Of a stretch of DNA of 64,000 nucleotides, positions 38,901 to 53,900 are shown piece by piece (within the stretch, counting starts at the first letter, position 1; each line of letters begins with the position of its first letter). The stretch is from Phoronis australis. Taxonomy: Eukaryota > Phoronida > Phoronidae. Location: positions 195,505 to 259,504 of the forward strand of contig NMRA01000365.1 of NCBI GenBank assembly GCA_002633005.1. Direction: 5' to 3'. The position numbers and the translations under genes were made by a program. The notes under the pieces were generated by a model that worked only from the letters and a program-made list of their open reading frames with translations, did not search any database and had not been told where the DNA came from.

Positions 38901-41900
38901 GTTCCCTTATGTATTTTTCTACGTCTCTGTGGTTAATTATCGCCACATTTTTAAGATTTAATATCCTGGTTGGACTCGAAAGACAGGCCATTTAACTCGC
39001 GCAATGTCAACTTCCACTTTGTTTATCGCAGTGAGCCTCGTTTTGGATTTTAATATCCGCCGCGTGAATTAGGTCAATACCCTCCATTGTCCCTGTCAAG
39101 GTATTATGCTTTATTTCTGGTTGTGAAAATAAGAAACTATCAATTTGTACTCTACCAACCTTATGAAATTATTTAGTGAATTTCCAACTTAATACACTTT
39201 AAAATTTTTACAAAAATAGGACTTTCAGCGAAAAATAAAAATTCTTCGCCCAGATTCCTGAAATTTAACCTATTTTTTTGTGTAAAAATAACCTTCACAC
39301 CCCTTGATAGGGCCTATCCTATGTGTGAAAAGACAGCACACGTGATCACTTGCCAGTGTCGTCCATTTTGCGTGGCATGTATTTTTAACTTAAAGTCGAA
39401 AGCAAACATCCCTTCGAGTATGAAAATGCAGTTGAAGTCCGTGCAAACTTTTGGAATTAGGATACTGAGTGTTTCAGGATCTATGAAGGTGAGTTTTATT
39501 TCACAAATTTAATTTTCATGCGCGGTAAAATTTTTAAACTTGGATATTTACCACGACAAAATCACCGCTTCAAAAATAAAATGACCAACTTTGGCCGCTC
39601 TCCTCATAGGACCACCTACAACTGAACACGAGGCTGTTATGAAATGGGCTGCTAGGATCCGTTTCGTTTTTAGGGTAAATCCAGAACTAGTGATCCTCAA
39701 AAGCCGCACAGCGAAACTTCTTTTAAAACAAGCGACTGGAGCGACTCTTTACTGAACAAACCAGTTGGAGAGCACCTCGACTTCACAGATAATGATTGCT
39801 GTAGTAAGTTCACTCGCAACTGAAGCGTAATCTTTCATGGAATAGGTTCCAAAAAATGATTACTGACAAACCAAGAAAACATGACGTCGTCTTTCATGAT
39901 CATTTATTCATCGTTGTTGTTCTGTTATCCGATGTCAAAAATAGTTCTACTTGGTTTCAGTAACCTTTTGAAGCATGGCAAATCATTGGCCTGCATGTTG
40001 TAATACCAGACAAAAGACTGTGCTTAGCAGTTACGAAAGGAACAAAATGTTATTACATGTTCACAACCGATCTCAATGAGAATGCCCTCATGGAGTCAGG
40101 GCTTGGAATGACCAATGACAAAAAGAGGAAATTTTTGAAGGTGATGTGTCGTTCAACAAATAAATAGGCTTTTGTGACACAAATACATTTCATGTTGAAA
40201 AATTTAACTGAAATAAACGTTTTTGCATGAATAAAGTCAAATAATGATAAAAGAGACTAAAAAAGAGGAAAGTGGAAATCAAATAAGAGGAAATCGAAGC
40301 CAAACAAGAGGAAATCGAAACAAAAAAATTAGAAATCCTCTTAAAGAGGAAATTTCCAAGCCCTGTGGAATGCTGTTTATGTAATACAACTATTATTGGA
40401 GTGTTGTTCAGCAAATATGACTATTAACAGAGTGCAGTTTAGGCAATGCGACTATTAATGGAGTGCTGTTTAGATAAAGCAACTATTAATGGACTGCTGT
40501 TTAGGTGATACGACTATTAATGGAGTGCTGTTTAGATAATGTGACTATAATGGCGAGCAGTTTAGGCAATGCGACTATTATTGAAGTGCTGTTTAGGCAA
40601 TGCGACTATTAATGGAGTGCTGTTTAGATAATGTGACCATTAACGGTGTGCTGTTTAGGCAATGCGACTATTAAATGGAGTGCTGTTTAGGCAATGCGAC
40701 TATTAATGGAGTGCTGTTTAGGTAATGCGACTATTAAATGAGTGATGTTTAGAAATGCGACTATTAATGGAGTGCTGTTTAGGTAATGCGGCTATTATTT
40801 TGGGCTATTCTGTTTCAGACAATCACGAGTGTCAAAACTTTTCATTCAATTTGATGACAGTAACAAGAATCAGTCATTAACTAAGTAAGTTACCACATTA
40901 TTTTGAGCTTTGACCTTCTGAAGTAGTACTCAATATCACTTCACCTGAATGACAAAGGCATGATCACGCAGATACATATTCAATTATGAAACACAGGTTA
41001 CTAGTAAATTAGAAATTTAAACCCTTGCACAAAGCACTAAACCCAGTGAAGTAAATTAAAAGTAACAAACCAATGCAGACCTGACCTTATGGTTTTCATT
41101 GTCATCAAACGATGGCGTTGCAAATAATGTTAACCACAGGGTTTTCAAGATGTTTAAATGTTTAAGCAACAAAGTGAGTTAGTAATGAGAGCCAAAAATT
41201 CAAATTGGGTCAAGAATGCCTTTTTTGAATGTAATGAAAACGTGGTCAAGCTATTGAAGAGTTCAGAAGTGCAACACTTACTTGTAGAATGTATGTACTT
41301 TAGAATGTACTGCGTCATTGTGTCATTTTGGTCCAACAACTTTATCTGACAGTCCATGCAGCGATAGACATAATCCAGAGGATTCACCTCTGCAATCAAC
41401 CAAACATACAAAAACAGTGCAAAGGAATTGGGAGGAATCTTCATGTGTCTTCATGGTAACATACTTCACATGACTTGACAAGGAGTTCAATCCTCAGACA
41501 AAAACGTCAAGTACGACAAATATCACAATTATATCTGGCCTGCACCTGATTCAGTTTGAAACACGTCTGCTAAAATGAAAATGAAGAGTTCCCATCCATT
41601 TCGTTGGCTTCAGGTGACTTTTTTTATAAAAGTAAGAACTCAAAATAAAAAAACAGGGGTATTGTGATGTTCATGCAAAGTATAGTCACAGTATAGCCAT
41701 CTGATGACCTTTTACTGACCTTTGACCCTGAACTGTGCAGCAATCATCATCTGTGATGCCATCTCGTAGTCCAGTAGACTGTTGACCAAACGCGACTCAT
41801 TTTGCAGCACTGACTCATCATCCAGGGGAGATAATGACTCATAGGTGAAGCCGTGTTGTGGAATTAGATGGTAATACTCATTGCTCAACTCTGCAATCTG

Positions 41901-44900
41901 CATTCAGAAACGACAGAGTAGAATCTTTGATAAAGCAAAAACATAAGATACACATTTAAACCACAGGTTCAAAATGTGAACATGATGGACATAACATCTG
42001 TCAAATGCAAGTTCATGATAGAATGAATACAGTAAGAAATTCACTGGAATTTGATCATCAAATGAAGGAAAGTGTCCTGAAGCGAACACAATACACCATT
42101 ATGATAATAGTCTTTATGGGCTGTCTAGCTATGTCGCTAATACATAATGATTCAACAGCCCATTATACTCAATAGTCTACATGACCTGTCTAGCCATGTC
42201 TGTAATATCTAATGATTCAACAGCCTATTGTGTTCAATAGTCTACATCGGTTGTCTAGCCATGTCTGTGATACCAATTTTTTTAATGTTTATTATGAAAT
42301 ATTCAGTACAATAAATATACAGACCCAGAAAGCGCCAAGAAGCATTGTACCTGGGCTAAATAAATACAAATGATTCCCCAATCATGTCAAAAACAATGTG
42401 CCATTAAGAAGACTAATTAGCAGATATAGCAATTTCTGCATGTAACCAAATAGTTTACAAAAAACTTATTTACTTTAGAAACTGGAGGATAGAATACTTT
42501 GGATTCATCAGAAAATGGAAAAGCGCCATTGTTTTCTTAATAGTGCCAAAACCTGCAAAGGAACTTAGTAATCGCAGATGGACCAGGCAGGGGGTGATAA
42601 AGGCTATGTCACAGATTCTCTTTGTATTTTCTGTGTGATGACAGTGACCCCACTGACTCCAGACCACCTTTATTTTTTCAAATTGCCTCCTTTTGGTTTC
42701 CATGGATACTATTTGTTTCCAGCAAATTTTGAGCCTGGCAGCAGCTGTTGAGTTTCAGTAAAATTACGTAACAGTTATGTTACGCAGTGGATGTAACGTT
42801 GAAATATTGAACCTGTGTTACTGATAAGGTGTGACCTTCAACTACTTTATTCATGAAAATTTAGAAGATTTCAATAATTTTTTGTCTATTTATAGAGCCG
42901 CATCAGATGAGTACTTTTAGTGATTTTTGACACTGTCAAAATTGGCTAAGTCAAGTTGTATCCCGATATCTCAAATGGAGCAGGTTTCAAAACATTTTAG
43001 TACCAACTAATGTGTTGAGCTCAGTACTGTAGCTCTACAAAATAAGACAAAAGAATCGTCTGGTGGTAACGGGTTTCATGTCATTTGAAGTCGAAAGTGA
43101 CTGGTGGTTATGCCATTTCACCACAATGAGTAATGCCGACGAACAGTTGGTTGGCAGAACACCGCCAATAAACCATTTTCAAAACATTTCCTTTAAAAAA
43201 TCGTGGTTGCCCCCTCCCCTCTTGCGACTTTCTCAATTTTAAGTGTTGTATGAACAATATCATAAATTTTTGGTTTTATCTGTTGCTGTCCTGTTAACAA
43301 AGAAGATACTTACTGTGAGTTAGCTTTGGAGTGTGTCTTAACTAACGTTATTTTTGTGGAATCTTCAAGTGGTTTTGATACAGGGCGTTGAAAGCGGAGG
43401 ACAGTGTCAGGGTGGAAGATTCAATTGAAATTAAAGGGAAAGGCAAAACTACTGTTGACCAGATTTCTGTGGACGTTATATAGCCGCCAGTGCCCCAATA
43501 ACTTCACCTTTTGGAATGGTATGGATGGCAAGTGTTACCATTTTGCTGTCTGTATGTATGAGTTTGTTTTGACTGACACAAGTGAGAAATGGGAGACTTT
43601 CAAGTGGCAATGGGGGCTGACCACATGGAACTGGCTACCAGTGAGAAGATATTTCATCTACCCAATGGTAGGCACAGAGGAACAATGTTGACAAAGTATG
43701 TGTGACTAGATGTGAGAAGTAAAATTCCTTCCCAATCCTTTAGAGGGAATGATATCTTGTTCCACGTGACTATATGAATGCCTCCTTGTTGAAAGCATTA
43801 TCAGGTTTTCATCCACTACAGATGTCATGTGAAAGAAGTAAGGATGATAAAAGGCTGCTTTCAGTATAAAGTCCATCAGTAAATGACAAGTATTGTATTG
43901 TAGCTCATGTTTTTTCATGACTTCTCAGCAGACTCACAATATACAGAGTATATAAATTTTGAAACAGTCTGGAGTTCAAAATATAGCTTCATGCACATTG
44001 GGTTCTAATTGCTAAGTCTTTGTGTTGCTTTAATAGCAAGACTGTCAACTTTTTCTTTGGCAAAATCACAACAGAGATATCTAAACGTGCTAAATGATCT
44101 AAGTGCTAATGGACTGGCTCAAATCTGACACTCCTATGTTAACTGTTGAAAATACAGGTGATCTCGCATACATGTACCTCACACCATTCTGTACACTAAC
44201 TCCTCAGTCTGTATATACAACGTTGGATCACTTCAGAATAAAAATGTTATCTAATGCTACGAGAATCTGGTTTAACACTCATCACCCAGTTAATTTATAC
44301 AAAGTAGCATGGAACAAACGAGATATCTAAATGTGTTAACTGGTCTAAATGCCAGTGAGTTGGCTCAAACACGACACTCCCGATGTTAAAAATTCAAAAT
44401 ACAGGTAACCTAGGCAACTCACTTAACTCATCATCACATACCATACATGTAACTCGTCTTTGTGCAAAATCGAAGTTGAACCAAATTAAAGTAAAAAATG
44501 ATTATTTAATGTGACGGCAATCTGGTTTTACACTGATCATATAGTTAAGTGGTACAAAGTAGCATGGAAAAAATGAGTAATCTGAATGACTTTGTGTTCT
44601 TTGATCTGAATGCCAGTGAATTGGATCAAGCATGACACTACCAAAGTTAACCTTTCAAAATGCAGGGTCCCTTCCTCAACTTGTCATAACAGTACATGTA
44701 ACTCACCAGTCTGCCTAAGTCATCACCTTTCCTTTGGCTTATACACAAGTCAACACTCAGATAAGGCCTCACTTTTTGGTTAAAAGAAGTTGAGTGTGAA
44801 ATGAATTTGAAAGACGAAAACTGATATACCAACATCCTTTAATAAACTGGACAGCGAAGTTTCGACCAGAACACCGACTAAATATCCTGATTTTACTGAC

Positions 44901-47900
44901 AAAATCACAAGCGTTGCTATATTGCATTTTGCATTTGCCTCAGTTTCTACAGTATCAGATCAATAACAGTTGGTTAAATCACTTTGGCAACCTAACAGAT
45001 TCCACATTTTACGGGCGAAGATGAAACTTGGAGTATTTCTGGACATCACTGACTGTTAACTTCACTATCTCCCTAATTTGACTATTTCCCAGTGCAGTTC
45101 AAGGCAGCCAAGAGTGAAAAGAAACCTTTATCCTGCTGTGGTGTCAGCCAGCCTTCTTCCCTAAACTGCTTATCCTTCTTCATAGCCTGTGAAGTTCTTG
45201 CGGGGTCTGCTTTGTTGTTTTACTTTCTGAAAAATGACAAGTAGTTTCTAACACTCTCCAAGAAACATACACTTTTTTGCAGAACTTCGCAGAGCCCAGC
45301 CGCTATACTGGTGTAACTGCCTCTGAGTAATCCATTGATTTTAGCTGAGATGGTTCATTTGACCTATGGCGTGTAATATGTAAAACGACCTTAAGCACAA
45401 TACTTCCAACCCGAAAAAACACTGTGGGTACTTGGTTTATTTTTGCCAGTTTGACTGGATTGCTTTGGACATCAAAAGGATGTCAAATCCAGGTCCTAAA
45501 TGTCAACATATTGGGACTTCTAAAACATAACGACACACTACGATTTCAAGTAGAATCAAATAATTCACTGACAGCTGAAGTGAAAAGAAATTGTGGCATG
45601 CAGGTTGTCAGTTAAAACTTGAATTTAGAATGCTATGAGTTCAGCATTCATCAATTATATGTGTATGAAAAATACTTCTTGTAATGAACCACTGAGCAGT
45701 TAGTCTTGTAATGAACCACTGGGCAGTTAGTTCCACTGCAGGGTGTTGGATGAGATTTTGAGTTCACCTACCGGGGGAAGAAGTGGCTGTTAAGCTGGTA
45801 AACAATAGAGTGCCTAATTTCATTGAGAATTTGTCCGAAGTTACCCTCCAGCGAACCAAACCATGGCAAATGTTGCTCGCCAAATTCGGCGTGCGGCCTG
45901 CTGTGTAATACCCTGACTCTGGTCCACAGAATAATAACCATTGTTTCTAGGGGTACTAACTGGTTCTCAAATCAGGTATCTATAAAACTGACTTTTACCG
46001 CAAAAATGCTACAATCATGTGATAACTTCAAATTCAAACTAAGTAACAAAGTAGTACTCACCAGATCCAATGGGGAAGAGCTCATGCAAAGTTTTGTTCC
46101 AGTGGCAGTAAGTCGACTTTAGACATATCAACCAGCATCCCCACTTCAGACTTGGCACGCGACCTAATGCTAATGGAATGGATGTTTGCACAGTCTACTT
46201 GGTTTCCATCTAAGATGAGCCCGGTGTCTTGGACAGTCAGACAGGTCCGGTGAACACGCATTTGTAAATTGTCTCCAAAATCAGTTGCCATTCAGTTTGT
46301 AAGTACATGTGGTGACTTCGTACTCACTTTATGCTGCATCAAGATTTCACACATGTGCAGAGGATAATATTATTCTTTTGAGGTCCCACACACACTTCAA
46401 TAGTTAACACTGAAAGTCAGGATCGTCAGCTATTTTGCCACAACTAAAGTGCCACCTGTTGTTGGACAATGGGTTCATGAAAAATGCAGAGTTTTAGTGA
46501 AAATCAAAAAATTAACTTAAAATAAACAAATGCACCTTACTTAACCAAACTAAACTAAATATTAATAAAACATTTTTCAATCAAATCTATGCACTTTACT
46601 GGTGTTGTAGTGTTCCAAACAGGTATATCAGTATTAAAGGTTATTTCCGCCGAGATGTTTGTCACAAGCTTGCGATTCCTTTAGGAAAATGCTCACTGCC
46701 AGATGATTTTATTGTATCACTAAGATAGAAACGTCTTGTGTAAAAGTCTGTTGTTGATCAGTATTGTGCCAGCTGAGATATACGGGCTCAAAATGTGGCT
46801 AAATTGCAATGCTTTGTTAACCTCTGACCTTCTATATTTAAGCCTGAAATTTTCAACTTAGCGGCAGAGTTAATGAGTATTAACTTCTTGATGAAGCCAA
46901 AGACTTGCTTTATTTAAAAATTACGAACAAATAATTATCTTGTGCACAATTTTTTATTCTGCATTGCAAATAAGCCATTTTCGGGGTCTATTGCATGGTT
47001 TACCATCAAAATACAGGTTCCCTGATTTCGCCCCCTTAAACAAGGTAAAATGAGATTGGACTTTACTATTTTGTTTATCATCCCAAAGGTAACTAAAATG
47101 CATAGTATGGTTCAAATCCGTGACATTGAGTTTATCACCCCTCTGGGCATTTTTGCCTGCTGTGAGCCGTACTTCACTCTTAATAGGTAGAGGAAAGTAG
47201 AAAAAAATAAAATTGCCATTAGGAGGCATAACAATTGTCGAATCTATCCGCAAATTTGCACGTCCCTTCCCATCCATGGTGTTTTGCAAAATTTCTGATG
47301 ATTCAGGTTTAGAAGATACAGCAGCAGCAGATGAATGGAATTTTTCAAATTGCAAAACATTGCAACACAAGCAAAAAACTGCATGAAGTTACAAAACTAA
47401 TATGACAATTCCAGCAAAGTGTCGGATTATATTTGTCAGGAGAAAATTGTGCTTGCTGATGCACTATTTTTATTTCGAAGTGCACAGGGTTACGTAATGT
47501 TACATGAGTAAATTGGCTCAAGTTTCTTTATAAGCTACGTTCCGGTACGATCCAGGCTTATTCCCATGAACCGCTATACTAACGCTTACAACGCTAATGA
47601 TGTTTTTCACGGAGTCTAGAGCTGATATCATTGTAAGTTTGCGTTTGTTAGTATCTTTTTGCACATGTTGTATTACCATGTATCTTTATTGTATTGTAAC
47701 GTATCTTTTTGCACATGTTGTATTACCATGTATCTTTATTGTATTGTAACGTGAATGTATTCAAAGTTTCCCCCGAAACTAATACATTACATTTGTTTCA
47801 AAGAAATGGGCCTTGTAAGATTGACAGTTATCTTAGCTTGTGAATAAACGTATCATATCCGACTACCCTGTGTGTTTTAGGCCCATAGCTCCTACAGTGG

Positions 47901-50900
47901 TGTACATGAAATGTAATACCAAACTCAAATTTATAATCAAAACCATTGACATAATCATAAGTACCAGTTCACAGGTTTTTGTTTTCTCGGAATCATTCAT
48001 CGGCTCATCGGAATCTTCAATGTCTTCAACATGTTGCCTGTAAATAGTTGTTTCAATGCTAAATGCGAGCACATGAAGGATGTAGCTAGTGTTAGAAAGC
48101 TACACTGCTCTGTTTTCCATCATGTAACAGATGACAGAAATTAGCCATCCACTAAATTAGCCATCAACTAAATTAGGCATCCACTAAATTAGCCATCTAC
48201 TAAATACATCATGAATTACAGTGGATATGGTTGTTCTGTTGTTGCTAAAGCTGTCATTTCATTTTCCTATTAAGGCCTATTACAAAATACAGTTTTCACC
48301 AGGAGACGTAAAAGCAGTATGACACCAATCAATATTCTTTGCACATTTTTACCATAAAAAAATGACAAAATTAATTACAATATCTTTATATTTTTAGTAT
48401 TTTAGTATTTTAGTACTGAATATAAGAAGTGTGTCAACCTATGTGGAAACTCTTTTCAAAAATGTAATATTCACACATTGCACAGAATTGTATGTGATTT
48501 ATTTTCCCCTAGTATTCATAATATTATTAACGAACCATTTGTGCACCACAATAGAACCATTTCTCAGATTATCAACTTCACACAATGGTGTTATCGCAAG
48601 TCAAAAATGAGCATTTGGAACATAACTTTAAAAATAGACTTTCAGGGCTGACATCTGTGATGCTGGAGAGTAAATAAAAAATCTGAGACAGTTCCATATG
48701 CACTGACAGTAGGTTATCAATTTCTAACAACAAGTCTCCTGCAGTTCAGTTTTTTTAAAAATCATGTTTAAAGCAAAAAATACATTTAACGTGCCCAACT
48801 AGACTACCATCAGCTTGATAAGAAAATTTCCAATCATTTATACAAGACACAAACAACACAATGTCTAAATGGCATATCCAGCCCAACTACATAATTACCT
48901 AATCGTCTGCAATACTTTGAATGCTCGTATCAAGTCATCACGTCGAATGTCACCAAACGGCAGATGATTTCCCTTGAATCCAGCTGTCTCAGTGGCTTTA
49001 GTAAGCGATGTGATGGACGTCTGCAATTGAACATATTTTCTCAACAAGAGCAACGCGGAGCGTTGAAATGCGCCCATGAATGCAATGCAAACGGCGTGCA
49101 TTTAGGGGTGTTTATTTGTATCAAAAATGGCAACTAGGTGAAGCAAAATACTTACAATCCATCAAAAAACAGGAAATGTCACCTTTTTAAATAGAAAGCT
49201 ATTTATCACATTTCATGAAAATACGTCAGGAAACTTTAGAGAAACAGAGGAAAACTAAAAAAATGAAATTGCCACTAGGTGGCAGAGCGTTCGCTGGATT
49301 CGTCTGAAGGTTGACGTCTTCCGTTGTCATATAAATACAATTGTTAAATTTAATAAAGATCCTGCAGAGGGCTTAGGAGATACAGGCAGCAAAGACTGTC
49401 AATAGGAGACACTATAGAAGTCGAAGTCGTCGGATAATCATCGTCAACAGTCCTCTTCATACTAAGAACATACATGCCAATTTTCACAATCATCCTTAGA
49501 GTGGTTTGGTTGACAGAGGGATGGACGCCAAAAACCAGACTCGAAAACAACAAAAATGGCCACTAGGTGGCGCAAAATACCTTGAATCAATCCAAAAATG
49601 AATGCCTAGCATCACCCCACTAATAGATGCCTATAAGCCAAATTTTATGGATATCCGTTGAGGGCCTTTGAAGATATAGAGGTAAATGCAAAAAAAACTA
49701 AAATTGCCACTATGGGGCACAACGGTAGTCTTGTCTTTCCTTAAGTCGTCGTTGTCCGTTGTCAACTTCATACAAATACATTAATTTGCTAAATTTAATA
49801 AAGACCCTGTAGTCAAGAGCATTTAGGAGATATAGCCGTGGGTGCAAAAACAAACAAAACTGCCACTAGGAGGCGCAACAGTAGTCAAAGTTGTTGGAAA
49901 AATCACCGTCAACCGTCCTCTTCATAGTAAGAACATACGTGCCAATTTTCACAATTATCCTTAGAGTGGTTGGGTTGATAGAGGGGCGGATGCCAAAATA
50001 GACTCGAAAATAGTAAAAATGGCCACTAGATGGTGCAAAATGCCTCGAATCCATCCAAAAAACGGGAGGATAGCGTCACCTCATTAATAGATGCCTATGT
50101 GCCAAATTTTAGGAAAATCGGTTGAGGACTTTTGAAGATAGGCAAACGTAAAAAACTAAAATTGCCACTAGGCGGCACAACCGTATTTGGGTTGATCCGA
50201 AACTTGTCGGCCTATGTCGTAAACCCCATATGAACACACCTGCCAAATTTCAATAAAATCCTGCAAGAGGTTTAAGAGATACAGCCGTAGATGCCACACA
50301 CCCCGACAGATGATGGCAATATGCACCTACATATAAATATGTGAGCGCATAAAAATGTAGATCATCTATTCACAGCATGCTATCTCAGATGCAAATCACA
50401 CACTAGGATACTCAAACATAGAAAAAGTGTCACACAACTTTCATAATAAAGCACACACCCTTGTCCCAAGGTTAGCATGCGCATTTGTTAAGCAGATAGC
50501 CTTAGAGATCCGCTGACCACAACATACATGTCTGAGACAAAGATCCTTGCTGGCAATTTCCTATCAATGCCACTGAAAATAGTTATGTGAAAGGTCATCT
50601 TTAGTTATGTATAGCGAGGCCACAATGACTGATTCAGCATTTGACTAAATTAGCTTATGAGGAGATAAGCCCAACATTGTCTGCCCATAATGTTAGATTC
50701 CATGACAGAACAACGATTTCGATAAACAGATCATTCATGATGTTGACAAGGAAAAAGAAATCAAAAACCTATTGACAGGGTTTACCAACTCTTCTCAACT
50801 CAATCTGCTCCATATCAACCACAGGTGATCTGCTTCATATCAACCACAGGTGATCTGCTCCATATCAACCACAGGTGATCTGCTCCATATCAACCACAAA

Positions 50901-53900
50901 TGATCTGCTTCATATCAACTACATGTGATCTGCTTCATATCAACCACATGTGATCTGCTTCATATCAACCACAAATGATCTGCTCCATATCAACCACAGG
51001 TAATCTGCTCCATATCAACCACAGGTGATCTGCTTCATATCAACCACAAATGATCTGCTTCATATCAACCACAGGTGATCTGCTTCATATCAACCACAGG
51101 TGATCTGCTTCATATCAACCACAGGTAATCTGCTCCACATCAATCACAGGTGATCTGCTCCATATCAATCACAGGTGATATATTCCTTTTCATGGCAAAA
51201 ATCAATTGCTAGCTGGGCAACAGAAATTTTGAGCCCTATTTGCTAAGAGGTTATCTAGCCTATGTCTACTTCAGGATTTTCATATTTAAGTTGTAAACAA
51301 GAATCCCGCACAACTTCACACTTTTAATGAAAACCCACGTAACATTAGCTTTAACAAACTGTATCACTGGTCAGAAGAATCCGCTTCAGACATATATCAA
51401 ACTAAATGCCATGACTGTAGCCAGGCATTTTCATCACTCACCAAATCCTTCATGAAGCCCTGAAGGGCATCTGGCAGCTGAGATGGTACGTCTGAATCAA
51501 ACGTAAGTGGTAAGTCGGTGGCATTCGTTCTGAAGGCCTTCTGCTCCTGGTGAACTAGTCTGTACTTGCCTGGCTGGTGTTCAAACCTGAAACAAATCAG
51601 AGTAGAAAGCACTGAAAACTCACGTGAAGAGCTCGTTCATAAATATCGCACTATGACCCCATTGATTTTCAGTCAATGACAACTCAAAATTGCTGGTCGT
51701 ATGCACACAACTGGATCCAGAACTCTGTGATAGATGTAACCACACATTCATATGCTGTTTGAAACATGAAATTATTGTATGGCAAAAAGTGCAGAAAAGA
51801 AGAAATGATGATTCAGCTATGTCAAATTGTATGTTGATAAAGAAAACGGTGAAATGTGAACTCCAACACTACAACTTATTTGGGCTTGATACAGCAATAT
51901 TGTGACCTTCTCTCAAGATGACCTGCTGGCTGAACTTTTACTGCCAGTCTCACAACCTACCAAATAAAAAATTGCCCATAGGTTGCAAAAACAGTCAACA
52001 AACCATCAGTATTCGAACTTGGACAAAGAACGCAAGGTAACTACTTTTTAAAAAAATCTGCAGTTTTAAAATCAACATTTCTTCTCTGTTCAACATAACA
52101 GAAAGTCACGTTACAGACCATCCCCAAATGCAGCCATTTTATGACGTCTTAAACATACCAAGCCTTGTCCTCTCCGTCCCTTAAACATACCAAGCCTTGT
52201 CCTCTCCATCCCTTAAACATACCAAGCCTTGTCCTCTCCATCCCTTAAACATACCAAGCCTTGTCCTCTCCGTCCCTTAAACATACCAAGCCTTGTCCTC
52301 TCCATCCCTTAAACATACCAAGCCTTGTCCTCTCCATCCCTTAAACATACCAAGCCTTGTCCTCTCCGTCCCTTAAACATACCAAGCCTTGTCCTCTCCA
52401 TCCCTTAAACATACCAAGCCTTGTCCTCTCCATCCCTTAAACATACCAAGCCTTGTCCTCTCCGTCCCTTAAACATACCAAGCCTTGTCCTCTCCATCCC
52501 TTAAACATACCAAGCCTTGTCCTCTCCATCCCTTAAACATACCAAGCCTTGTCCTCTCCATCCCTTAAACATACCAAGCCTTGTCCTCTCCGTTCCTTAA
52601 AGCTATGTAAGACATTATTGACATGTCTGTGTATTTACTCGCCAAATATATACAAAACTACAAAGTTTAACTCATTAAAAGCATGTATTTTCTGAAAGCA
52701 GAAAGCCTGAAAAATTTGATTTTTGAATTTTTACCAATCTGTCATTAAATGAATCACATGACCATGTCTTTTTAGTAAAAAAGAAAGGTAGTAAAACAAT
52801 GGTATCCACCATGTTCAAATTTTATTTGATGTAAATCCTCAGGATGAGATCTCAAAAACATTCCTGCAACTTAAGGTTATGAAGGACCCCAAAAATGTGC
52901 AAATTTGGAAAACTTTGTAACATCAAACTATGAGTCATGCAATGTTCTCCAAAATATTTCTCCAATCCACGACCCATGATTTTTAATTAGGATGAAATAT
53001 AAAATGCAATCACCCATATTTTTATATTATGCTCGAACTATACATGGTAAAGTACATGCTAGGTTTTATTCTCTTTAGATATTATCCGTCTTCAGAGTTT
53101 TGTTAGCAAACAACGGTCTAGCAGACACCACATCAGCATCCTCCCCAGGCAAGGAATCAGATCCAACAAAAGAGCCTGGTGCAGCTCATGAATGCAACTG
53201 TCGGCGCAAGAACTGAGTATGGGCTCCACCTGTGCCTATGAGCCTCCCAACAGTCAATGACCAAACTACAGAGGATTCAAAACCAGGCCATGAGGATAGT
53301 AACCAGTGCAGCTAGACCCACTCCGGTAGACAGTCTCCAATACTGGTTAGGTATCAATAGCATCCATACTAAACAGAAGACACCAGCAGCCCAAGCATTT
53401 CTAAAGGCAGCTACAACCAACTCACATCCTCTGTACCTGGACTTAAGAGAGCATAGTGATGAGCACACAGCACAGAGGCTGAAAACTATTCAATCATGGG
53501 TTATCGGAGCTTGGGAGCTTGTCGAAGAGGTATGTCCAGTGGAGAACATCAACAGCATAGAGTGGTCCAAAGCCACAAACTTTGTCATCAACGCCATGGA
53601 GATTGGAGGCCGTCATTGGCGGGAAAGAGCTGACTGTATCAACCAAGCAACTGTATCGGAATGCCTTGAAGAACAATCTCCCACAAACATTACTGCAACG
53701 GACGGCTCACAATGAGATGACACTACGGCTTGGGCAGCAGTTGCTTGGACTCGCGAGGGTCAACGCCTCTTTGAATGGTCAACAGCAAGGGTAGGAAAAT
53801 CCTCGTCTTTTAAAGCTGAATGTGAAGCATATGAAGACGCCCTAGTCTGGCTCTCACAGAACACAACACCTGCAGACAGATCATTTCTACTTACAAACTC

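Noticed and set aside
50798-51180. CRISPR-like 25-bp repeat
   Set aside because: Contiguous diverged units without spacers; ordinary minisatellite.
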